This document shows positions 56,901 through 64,000 of a stretch of DNA of 64,000 nucleotides, piece after piece (positions within the stretch are counted from its first letter, which is position 1; each line of letters starts with the position of its first letter). Position numbers and translations under genes: made by a program. Under the pieces are notes generated by a model. It ran no database searches and was not told the DNA's origin. It worked only from the letters and a program-made list of their open reading frames with translations. This DNA is from Macrolepiota albuminosa (taxonomy: Eukaryota > Basidiomycota > Agaricomycetes > Agaricales > Agaricaceae). Where the stretch lies: the NCBI GenBank assembly GCA_027475525.1, contig JAMWFC010000086.1, forward strand, positions 372,001 to 436,000, given 5' to 3'.

Positions 56901-57604
56901 AATTCGCGATAAACGCGAGTATATCGGAAACCACAGGGTACTCACCCTTTGAACTCAACAATGGCTACATGCCATCCATGATTCGTGAACTTCGTACGGA
57001 CAAAGTTATTCATGTGGGAGTCAAGCAGTTTGCGCGCAACGCGCTAAGGAATCTGGCAGATGCCCATGACACGATTATAGAATCGCGTGTGTGGCAAACC
57101 AAACATGCGAATAATCGCAGACGTGATGAGCCGGATATCGAGAAAGGGAGCCTAGTGTACCTCTCGACGAAGAACTTGAACTTGCCGAAAGGCAGGGCGG
57201 GCAAGCTGTGTCCGAAATGGATTGGACCATATAAGGTCCTTGAGGCGGAACTGAGCACGTCTAACTACGTGCTGGAACTACCCCAGGCGCTGCAAGCGCG
57301 CAGGATAGTGCCCAAGTTTCACGTGTCGCTATTGCGACTGTATATGGCCAGTAGTGATGCGCTATTTCCTAATCGCGCAACGCCGGAGCCGTATGACTTT
57401 GGAACTGGCAATGACCAGGAGTGGTTTGTAGATGACCTCATCGGTCACCGGTGGACAAAAGGAAACCTCGAATTCGAGGTGAGGTGGAGCTTAGGTGATA
57501 CTACCTGGGAACCACTAGTGAACTGCAAAGACCTTGCAGCGATGGATAGGTACCTAGAGTTGCAGGGCGTGAAACGCCCTCAACAGCTAGCAAAACGCGC
57601 ATAA
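53900..57604 (+). CDS. Element D pol: reverse transcriptase, RNase H, integrase
   Basis: In a different frame from gag, beginning around VTEEHVRALWERFEP. RT motifs: IPKKDGMLRTALDARQRN, SKIDLTDAYEQV, APATFQRLMT and YLDDIFIFSDSIEEH. RNase H: ICDASKTGVGAMF, NYAVHELETLAILEAL, TDHKALEFFK. Integrase: VGHFGTQKTLDYVRRW with CLTCELCQQSK, IGMDFIGPFPES (D), SIVSNRDAKFTS (D) and TSFHPQTDGQMEHAN (E). It ends with a chromo-like LEFEVRWSLGDTTWEP. One TGA (54,249-54,251) and four 77-bp duplications interrupt it; otherwise catalytic residues are intact. A gag-pol frameshift or separate translation start is implied by the frame change near 53,900-53,990. Confidence 0.9.
54374..54527. repeat. 77-bp perfect tandem duplication (16 of 19)
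   Basis: Copies 54,374-54,450 and 54,451-54,527 at the start of the RT of element D. Confidence 0.97.
55746..55899. repeat. 77-bp perfect tandem duplication (17 of 19)
   Basis: Copies 55,746-55,822 and 55,823-55,899 between RNase H and integrase of element D. Confidence 0.97.
56025..56178. repeat. 77-bp perfect tandem duplication (18 of 19)
   Basis: Copies 56,025-56,101 and 56,102-56,178 just before the integrase zinc domain of element D. Confidence 0.97.
56610..56763. repeat. 77-bp perfect tandem duplication (19 of 19)
   Basis: Copies 56,610-56,686 and 56,687-56,763 across the second catalytic Asp of the element D integrase, so the SIVSNRDAKFTS motif appears twice. Confidence 0.97.
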
Positions 57605-57832
57605 TGCACGTGGGGTGGTGGAATGTGGACGAAGTCCACTTTGATGGCCGGTGAATAACCGGGTGGCTACTAATTGTGGCTACTGTTTGTGACCGTTTAT
57701 GCGACTATGATCGCCGGTGAGAGGCCGGGTGGCGTGTATTTGTGGTTGTTTACACCACTAGCGGAGTTGGGAGATTGTTTTTTTTTCTCTCTTCTCAAGT
57801 CCCAATACATGTAGTCTACGTGTTTAGCGGAA
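57605..57832 (+). other. Spacer between pol and extra ORF of element D
   Basis: About 230 bp with two related GGCCGGTGAATAACCGGGTGG / CGCCGGTGAGAGGCCGGGTGG-like blocks and a T-rich run shortly before the next ATG. It may contain a promoter or splice signal for a subgenomic mRNA. Confidence 0.4.
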
Positions 57833-60769
57833 ATGGCCTATTGGGGGCCGCAAAATACTGATCAGAGCCGGCAAGGCTCTAGTGGAGGGGGGAGACCCCC
57901 GAATATACAAGTTTCAACTCAGTTTCCGAGGCAGCCGCCATATCCGGCAGCAAGCCAGTTTCAGTCAGCGGTGGCCTATCCAGGCCGTGATGAGCCGCTT
58001 CCGTATCAGACGCCCCTCCACTCGCAAGAGATGGAGGTCGATGATGAAGGGCGCTATGGGCGCCCGGAGGACAGCACGCGCCGCAAGCGCTATTATCAGG
58101 AACCGTCGTCATGTCCAACTGCGTCGTATCCGACGTATGCGGGTGTGGTGACGGGGCCGCCGTCAGTACCATGGGCGCACCGGCCCGTGGAAGAGTCATA
58201 TGGGGAGCCTGTGCCACAAGCGCAGAGTGTAGCTGGGTCAGACGTGCTGTTGGGCAGACTGGAAGCAGCGGGACAGCCAGTCCCTGCAACTGCGTCCTTT
58301 CTGCAGGACAGTTTGGCCGTAATGGTAATGGAGGGGCTGCTCGACCAGATCGAGCTGATGAAGAGGCAGCGCGTTGCAGCGCTGGAGCAGATCGAACGCG
58401 CTTCTAAGCGCAAAATTGCCACGAGTGAGGAATCGACCGCTGAGGTCAAGAGGGCGAGATATCAGCCCAGTCGACTGGTCGCTCCTCCACAGGCAAGGAT
58501 GCCGTCGGAAGCGCAATTCGCGCGCCATGAGCAGCCTCCTCAGCCCGTGGCTTCGTCATTGCGGCTACCCGAGTCGGGCCCGCAGGCCTCTTTAGAGTCG
58601 CTGGCTGCCGTCAGTGAACCCTTGGCAGGTCTGTCCTTGGGTCAGCGGGAAGCCGCATCATCTTGGGCCCCACCTAGGGGGTCCAAACCCGTCGCTGTGG
58701 TGCCAAGAGCGCCCATTACTGTCACCCCTCGCGGTGGGCCTGGAGGGAATACTCTGGCGCGAAATGCGCCTGCCCCTCCGGTGGCTCAGCCACAACCAGA
58801 ATCGTCCGCCCCGACCAAGTCGGGGCCGTCTCGTCAGCGCCGCGGCCGCAAGCCGCCTCTCGATGCCTCCAAATTGGAGGTTATACTCTTTCCTGCTGGC
58901 ATTCCCGCACGAGCGGGAGAAGTCCAGATGTTGTTTATGCTGCCGGTGTTTGTACCGGCCCCACCAGCAAAGTACCCCGTGGTCGTCTTGACCCCAGACC
59001 CCCGTACGCCGGAGCAGTATGATGGTCTGGTGGCGACCTCGAGGGGGAAGACTAGGCCTGATAGAGGCAAGAAACCAGTACCATCCCTGTCCGACGAGAG
59101 CGACTATGGAGAGTCGAGCTCGGAGCAGGAGGAGGACGGGGAGGAGGGGGAATCGGCTGCAGACCAATTCCAACGAGTAGCGCGCAATAAGCGCATTGCG
59201 AAGAAGAAGGCGATTCACGCCAAGGAGCTAAAGGCTCAGAAGTCGAGGGCCGAGGATGAATGTTCGGGGAGGATCTCCAATGGCTTGGGGGTGAAGGTGT
59301 GGGGTCCGCTCAATGTCGAGCGAATGAACTCGTGCTTTAGAGGAGCACTTAGCCATTGCACCTATTATTCATATGCCATGAATACGGTGTTGATGGGAGC
59401 TGACGCCAATAGAGCGGCGTCATATGAATACTCCTCTGGCCATCCTGCCCACATCCCGGGCACGATTGTGTATAAGCACGCCCCACGCGGTCTTCCCCGC
59501 ACTCCTCTAGAGCTGGACCGGCTCTACAAGTATTACGCCAATGTACACGTTCCGCGTCGCGACAGAATCGTCGCATATATGTTGATCACAGAGCTCCAGA
59601 TGTTCGCGCAGCGAACAGTGGAGGCTCTGCATGATCGAACCATGCAGCTCCTGATGAAGGAGCCTAGGTATCAAGACCTCGTCAACCCGATGCAGGGCCC
59701 TGACGACCTCGCTCTTGTCGAGCAACGACACATTCCGGGGCGCTTTTTGCGCATGAAAGACGATGGCACCACGGCGTTGCGCGTAATGCGCGCTCAGGAT
59801 CCAGCCACCCCCTTCGACCTTGACCAACTGGTGCAGTACGCGCTGGTCTTTGGCCGACCGGGGTTGGAAAATACCTATCAAGGTATCGCCGTGGATCATG
59901 CCTATCGCATGCACTGGCGGACCCTCTTTGGGTTCGCCCTATGTCGAGCATTGTGCGCTAACAGCGCAGCCAAGCCGGTGATCGTACGGCGCATGACCCT
60001 CGTCGTGGCCCGTCCAGGGCTTTATCGAGAGGCGATTGCCTCGTATGACGCCATGTTCCCCGAGCAGCCATTTGAGCCCCAACGTGGGCCGCAGCTCGAA
60101 ATTCACCAAGTTCACGTGCCCGACGACCATGCACGGAACTTCTCCGACGACGACGCGTTACGCGTCCTTTTACACAACCGGATTCCGCTGGAATGGGTGG
60201 ACCACGCTTACACGTACGGCGTAGTCTTCCTGGAACAGCAGTTCCATTCCCCCACGATGTCTATGGACATCTTTAAGCAGGTCGACGACGAGCGCATGGA
60301 GCGCCTCTCCAAGTATGGCACCCCCGCCGCAATCCCGCAATGGGATGGATGGCGGGAGATGACTGAAGACGATCACTATCGTCTGATGTTCAAGCACCAC
60401 GAGGAGAGCAAGCTCCCGGAAAACCCTGAGGCCAACGGCCTCTATTACTTGATTGGCATGGACCCGAATTGGGTCAACCTCCTAAAATGCTCGGCAGCGC
60501 ATGACCTGCCAGCAGCAGACATGGACCCAGGCTGGGTCAATCTCCTGTCACGCACGGCAGAGCAGGGTACGCTTACCACCACCGCTTCAGCGATTAACGT
60601 CGCACTAACAGAGCCTATGGTGGTAGACACGCCTGCAGTCAAGGGGCCTATAACCCCACCGAGGACGGAATCGGCGCCTCCCCCTCCCACGATTAACGTC
60701 GCACTGGAGGAGGAGGCAATGGTGACTGAGACGGGCGCTGTCGCGGGAGCATCATCATCCGGGTCCTAG
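57833..60769 (+). CDS. Extra 978-codon ORF of element D, function unknown
   Basis: Uninterrupted frame located after pol and before the 3' LTR, sense to the element. Starts MAYWGPQNTDQSRQG. The N-terminal ~350 residues are low-complexity Pro/Ser/Gln-rich with a helical segment (EGLLDQIELMKRQRVAALEQ). Next comes an acidic stretch (SSEQEEDGEEGESAADQ), a Lys-rich patch (RIAKKKAIHAKELKAQKSR) and a compact C-terminal region of about 430 residues (VKVWGPLNVERMNSCFRGAL ... IAYMLITELQMFAQRTVEAL). It has no signal peptide, no clear transmembrane span and no zinc motif, so it does not look like an envelope. It has no stop, although gag-pol of the same copy has five TGAs. It could be a captured host gene or an element-specific accessory protein. 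I do not recognise the family. Confidence 0.7.
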   Translation: MAYWGPQNTDQSRQGSSGGGRPPNIQVSTQFPRQPPYPAASQFQSAVAYPGRDEPLPYQTPLHSQEMEVDDEGRYGRPEDSTRRKRYYQEPSSCPTASYPTYAGVVTGPPSVPWAHRPVEESYGEPVPQAQSVAGSDVLLGRLEAAGQPVPATASFLQDSLAVMVMEGLLDQIELMKRQRVAALEQIERASKRKIATSEESTAEVKRARYQPSRLVAPPQARMPSEAQFARHEQPPQPVASSLRLPESGPQASLESLAAVSEPLAGLSLGQREAASSWAPPRGSKPVAVVPRAPITVTPRGGPGGNTLARNAPAPPVAQPQPESSAPTKSGPSRQRRGRKPPLDASKLEVILFPAGIPARAGEVQMLFMLPVFVPAPPAKYPVVVLTPDPRTPEQYDGLVATSRGKTRPDRGKKPVPSLSDESDYGESSSEQEEDGEEGESAADQFQRVARNKRIAKKKAIHAKELKAQKSRAEDECSGRISNGLGVKVWGPLNVERMNSCFRGALSHCTYYSYAMNTVLMGADANRAASYEYSSGHPAHIPGTIVYKHAPRGLPRTPLELDRLYKYYANVHVPRRDRIVAYMLITELQMFAQRTVEALHDRTMQLLMKEPRYQDLVNPMQGPDDLALVEQRHIPGRFLRMKDDGTTALRVMRAQDPATPFDLDQLVQYALVFGRPGLENTYQGIAVDHAYRMHWRTLFGFALCRALCANSAAKPVIVRRMTLVVARPGLYREAIASYDAMFPEQPFEPQRGPQLEIHQVHVPDDHARNFSDDDALRVLLHNRIPLEWVDHAYTYGVVFLEQQFHSPTMSMDIFKQVDDERMERLSKYGTPAAIPQWDGWREMTEDDHYRLMFKHHEESKLPENPEANGLYYLIGMDPNWVNLLKCSAAHDLPAADMDPGWVNLLSRTAEQGTLTTTASAINVALTEPMVVDTPAVKGPITPPRTESAPPPPTINVALEEEAMVTETGAVAGASSSGS

Positions 60770-61161
60770 ACCCTTGTATACTTTATTGTGTACGTCCATT
60801 CCGAGTATCTCACTCGAACCATTTGAGCTGATACGCACTCTAGAGTTGCGTGTAGATACAGCGGACCCAGAGGAGGGGTCATCTTTTTTGTTTTTTTTTT
60901 TATATTTTGTTTATATATACCATTTTCTATCTACTGCTGGCGCCCCCTGCGCCCTTGTCTGATAAGGACTGCTTTCAATTGTGTCCGGCCAACACATCTC
61001 CATGGCGCATGAGTGCTAACGCCTTGCAGCCACGCCATACGCGTGCATTCATCCGTTGTTGCACTCCCGTGCATCTGTCATCTCTGCTGCACTACTGTGC
61101 ATCTTTCATCTCGCTCTACCTCCCTTTCTCAAGACCGAGTATTCGGTCTCATTAAGGGGTA
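60770..61161 (+). other. 3' untranslated region of element D
   Basis: Follows the extra ORF to the right LTR. T-rich run near 60,888-60,905, then text ending CATTAAGGGGTA directly before the LTR; the AAGGGG purine run is the likely plus-strand primer. Confidence 0.55.
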
Positions 61162-61337
61162 TGTAACGGAGTCATCCGTATTATCATCAGCGTCAACAAC
61201 GCTATAATCAATTAGTAGAGTATTACGTAAGACAACATCTTGTTTTCACTCTAAGTACTAGTCAATCCGATACTGCAGTCTGATTTAGCACTTGTGTGAT
61301 ACACACAAGATAGTTCTAACTCGTAACTCCGGTTACA
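61162..61337 (+). repeat. Element D 3' LTR
   Basis: 176 bp, differs from the 5' LTR at two positions (AACAACGCT versus AACGACGCT; CTGCAGTC versus CTGCGGTC). Confidence 0.95.
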
Positions 61338-62692
61338 CTTCTCCTGTTCTTACTCGTTCTCCTCTTCCTCAGACTCCACTTGCACATGTACCGTTGAATA
61401 CTGTTTTTCCTGCTAATACTACCCCTGTTCCTCCACTTCATCAGCACCATTCTCCTTTTACACCACCTTCTCCTTTACCAAGAGTTCTTTCTCGTCAAAC
61501 ATCTGTATTTCATCCAACTTTCACTCTGCCTACACCTCCTCATGTTCCTCCTGTTCCGTTCTCTCGCCCGCCTTCTGTATTTTTACGAATGACGCTGCCA
61601 CCAGCCCAGCATTCACCTCAGATTCAACATCCTGTTCCACATCATGCCAATCCAGGTTTTCTTACACCCCTTAATGTTCCTCCCCAGCCCGTTCCTCAGG
61701 TAATTCCTCCCCAGCAACCAATGCCAAACATTCCCGTCATTCCGGACATTCCTGTCCCGGATAACTTCATTGGTATACAACGGGATATTCCGTATGTCGA
61801 TCCAGCATTTCTACAGCAACTGGACTTTGGCCATCAACAGTACATTATACAACATCCTGTCCCTAATCCGCTCTATAATGTTTGCCCTGTGACTTCGACG
61901 ACTTTGGATTCCAAGCTCCCATCTTTGACTACAATACCTCGATTTACGTCTGCTGCGGACTGGGGAACGTGGATTAATCCAGTCTTGGCGCTCATTGACC
62001 ATTTAGGTCTGAACAGCTATGTTTGTCCTATTCCTCTGCCAGGCGCACCATTTGACCCCACTTGTCGACTTGCTCTCCCACCCCCATACCCACCACATCA
62101 GACACAAATGGAGCAGACGGCGTATGAAGAATTTTGGCGGAACAACAATATCTGCTCTTATATCATTTCTGGCAGACTCTCCGCTGATATTTTCAACTCC
62201 TTACTGCCAGCTTGTGGTGGTCCCTACAACTTTCTGTCTCGGACTTCATGCGATCTACTGGATTTCCTGAGGAAACGTTTTAGTGTGGGCAACACAGCAT
62301 CAGCACAATGGATCAAAGACTCTGTCCTTCGATTACCTTGTGCAGCAAATGCAATCCCCTCATATGTTCAGTCCTGGCAAATTGGGATTAATCAATTATT
62401 GACGACACCTTGGGACTTCACTTATTACAAGAAGATCCAGAGGTTCATGGATGGAATTCCAGATCATCGTGCTTACAATATACTGCGTGAAGAAGTGAGG
62501 AGATCATGGGATGGCAATCCTGATGGGTTATTTGACTTCTTCACGCTGGTGGATGCCATATTAGAGATTGATATTGATGTCCGAAGACGCCAGGCTACTT
62601 TGCAACCACATCCTAAATCGCAAAATACCCAAAAGAACAATTTGACTCCATCTACGATGTCTACACCCCCTCAGAACGATGCAAATCAGTGA
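61338..62692 (+). CDS. Element E gag, main segment
   Basis: Continues the frame broken at 49,535. Long Pro-rich region (FTLPTPPHVPPVPFSRPP), then a Copia-type gag domain: FTSAADWGTWINPVLALIDH, YEEFWRNNNICSYIISGRLS, LRKRFSVGNTASAQWIKDSV, YKKIQRFMDGIPDHRAY. It ends at TGA 62,690-62,692. No zinc knuckle is seen, which is common in fungal Copia gag. Confidence 0.85.
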
Positions 62693-62703
62693 CATGGAAC
62701 TAC

Positions 62704-64000
62704 GATGGAAGGCACAAGAGATACTCTGCATCGACCTAAAGCCAATGTTGCCCTTTCGACCGAACCTGCTACAGAATCAATACCTTCTACACATTTGTTC
62801 GTTACCGAAGAACTTGATACTACTGTACTTCATACTATTGAAGAGATTGAGGAAAATGACAGTGATTTTCACCTGTATACCGATTCCACTGAGTTAGAAG
62901 AATCTGCTCTTTACATGGCTTTTGTAAGCTCCATGACGCCGGTTGCTTTAGCATCTCTCACTTCCAAATTCAACTCAATACTTGACTCTGGTTGTACGGC
63001 TCATATCGTCAAAGACAAACGGTTTTTCTGGACATATCATCCGGAACAGGCAGTTCCAGTTGGTACGGCTAACTGTGGTACACTGAATACGCTTGCCCGT
63101 GGTGACGTCAAGTTTCGAACTCACATCAACGGGAAGAATGTTATTCTTGTTCTGAAGGATTGCTTGCATGCACCGGATGTTCCTATCAACTTACTCTCCA
63201 TTGGATCAATGGTAGAGAACAACATGAAGTTGATATTCGAAAAGGATTCCAGGTCCCTCTTTTTCCCTTCAACTTCAAAGCATCTCTTGGGTAAATTTCT
63301 TACAGCGACGGTGCATAAGAGGCTTTTTTTTCTATACTGCGACTTTGTGCTACCTTGTTCGGATGAAGATATCTCTTTTTCCGCTCTTGGACATACTACT
63401 GTCTCCTTTCCGAATGTACCTATCACCCCAGAACTTTGGCATAGACATATGGGTCACCCGTCGAAAGAAACCACATGGGGGGTGTTGACTAAGAACTTTG
63501 TCACTGGGGTTGACTACTCAGGCAGGTTCGAGAATTCACAGTGCATACCGTGTATCATTGGCAAACAGCCAGCACAACCATACGACAATAACAAGTGTCG
63601 AGCACAAGATATTGGGGAGTTACTACACATGGACTCTTGTGGTCCGTTCTCTACGAGATTTTCAAATGGCAATACCAGTCATTTTCATTCGATACTGGAC
63701 AATTTTACCAACATCAGACGCACGGAATTACTTTCTAGGAAGAATCAGGCATTAAATCATTTCAAGAAAGTTCAGTCCGAATTAGAGTTGAAGTCCGGAA
63801 ATAGAGTTAAAGCTGTCCGATGTGACGGAGCGAAGGAGTTTGTAGAGGGCAAATTGCGAGACTACCTAGTGGAGAAGGGGATTATGATGCAAGCAACAGC
63901 ACCTTACGCACATCAACAAAACGGCAAAGCAGAGAGATATATACGCACCATTGAGGACACCGCACAAACTTTGATGGCGGAATCGGGGTTACCAATGTCA
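62704..64000 (+). CDS. Element E pol, 5' part (protease, pre-integrase, integrase)
   Basis: Opens at ATG 62,704 in the -1 frame relative to gag and stays open to the window edge. NSILDSGCTAHIVKDKRFFW is the Copia retropepsin active site and LLSIGSMVENNMKL its downstream landmark. LWHRHMGHPSKETT with CIPCIIGKQP is the pre-integrase zinc domain. LLHMDSCGPFSTRF carries the first Asp of the integrase core, VKAVRCDGAKEFVEG the second, and YAHQQNGKAERYIRTI the Glu. No stop was seen in this part, so only gag has a lesion on what is visible. Confidence 0.9.

Larger units (their letters stand above)
49536..61337 (+). mobile_element. Element D: Ty3/Gypsy retrotransposon with very short LTRs and extra ORF
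   Basis: Two 176-bp LTRs (49,536-49,711 and 61,162-61,337) that begin TGTAACGG and end GGTTACA differ at only two sites, both G/A within CpG contexts. Perfect 5-bp target duplications CTTCT flank it (49,531-49,535; 61,338-61,342). Order on the plus strand: gag, protease, RT, RNase H, integrase with chromo-like tail, then a 978-codon ORF before the right LTR, which is preceded by the purine run AAGGGG. Young by LTR identity, but gag-pol carries five in-frame TGA codons. Confidence 0.95.
48836..64000 (+). mobile_element. Element E: Ty1/Copia retrotransposon, runs off the window, split by D
   Basis: LTR and primer site at the left, then gag starting at 49,197. This is interrupted at 49,535 by element D and resumes in frame at 61,338 (after D and one copy of CTTCT), followed by protease, the pre-integrase domain and integrase in Copia order. 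RT, RNase H and the 3' LTR must lie beyond 64,000. Confidence 0.88.

Noticed and set aside
57833..60769. Envelope gene in element D
   Set aside because: Position fits, but there is no signal peptide, no transmembrane anchor and no Cys-rich ectodomain.
1..64000. CRISPR array or prokaryotic operon
   Set aside because: Intron-rich eukaryotic sequence; the only regular repeats are the isolated 77-bp duplications, a minisatellite and LTRs.

Overview
The window reads as a chromosomal piece of a mushroom-forming basidiomycete (Agaricomycetes). Genes are split by many 45-65 nt GT-AG introns. There is a basidiomycete-type family of seven-helix membrane proteins, a fungal HEATR5/Laa1 orthologue, a nuclear tRNA-Glu with a canonical intron, and chromodomain-bearing Ty3/Gypsy and Ty1/Copia elements. 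I cannot name the species.

Bases 1-17,890 are the gene-bearing part. Two ~2.6 kb arms (1-2680 and 15,293-17,890) are inverted copies of each other, and each carries one copy of a six-exon seven-helix membrane protein gene. Between them lie tRNA-Glu(UUC), an FAD monooxygenase (complement 4535-5976) and a ~7 kb HEAT-repeat trafficking gene (Laa1/HEATR5, complement 6607-13,590). Bases 17,891-23,500 are mostly non-coding as far as I can see, with one possible membrane-protein gene remnant. Bases 23,528-29,098 hold a large split gene on the minus strand that looks like a DDE-fold transposase with a Werner-type 3'-5' exonuclease domain lying between its second Asp and its Glu.

From ~30.9 kb to the end the window is a nest of LTR retrotransposons. 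Element A (decayed Gypsy, 30,860-48,692) is split in its reverse transcriptase by element B (GC-rich chromovirus on the minus strand, 34,066-45,854, 5-bp target duplication GGATA). B is itself split in a protease domain by solo LTR C (41,388-42,305, target duplication GTAC). A's right LTR is split by solo LTR F (48,223-48,567, target duplication TCTTT). A Copia element E begins near 48,836 and runs off the right edge. Its gag is split by Gypsy element D (49,536-61,337, target duplication CTTCT). B carries an extra antisense ORF and D an extra sense ORF of 978 codons after pol; I recognise neither. The LTR of E and solo LTR F both seem to hold an intron-like segment next to a second copy that lacks it.

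A feature of the sequence itself affects every annotation here. Nineteen perfect tandem duplications, all with a period of exactly 77 bp, are scattered through the window and break reading frames. This is most simply explained by un-collapsed 77-bp contig overlaps from a k=77 assembly rather than by biology. When they are mentally collapsed, several retrotransposon ORFs become continuous. Separately, the in-frame stops in D's gag-pol, and those checked in A's RT, are TGA, which suggests C-to-T decay of CGA codons.
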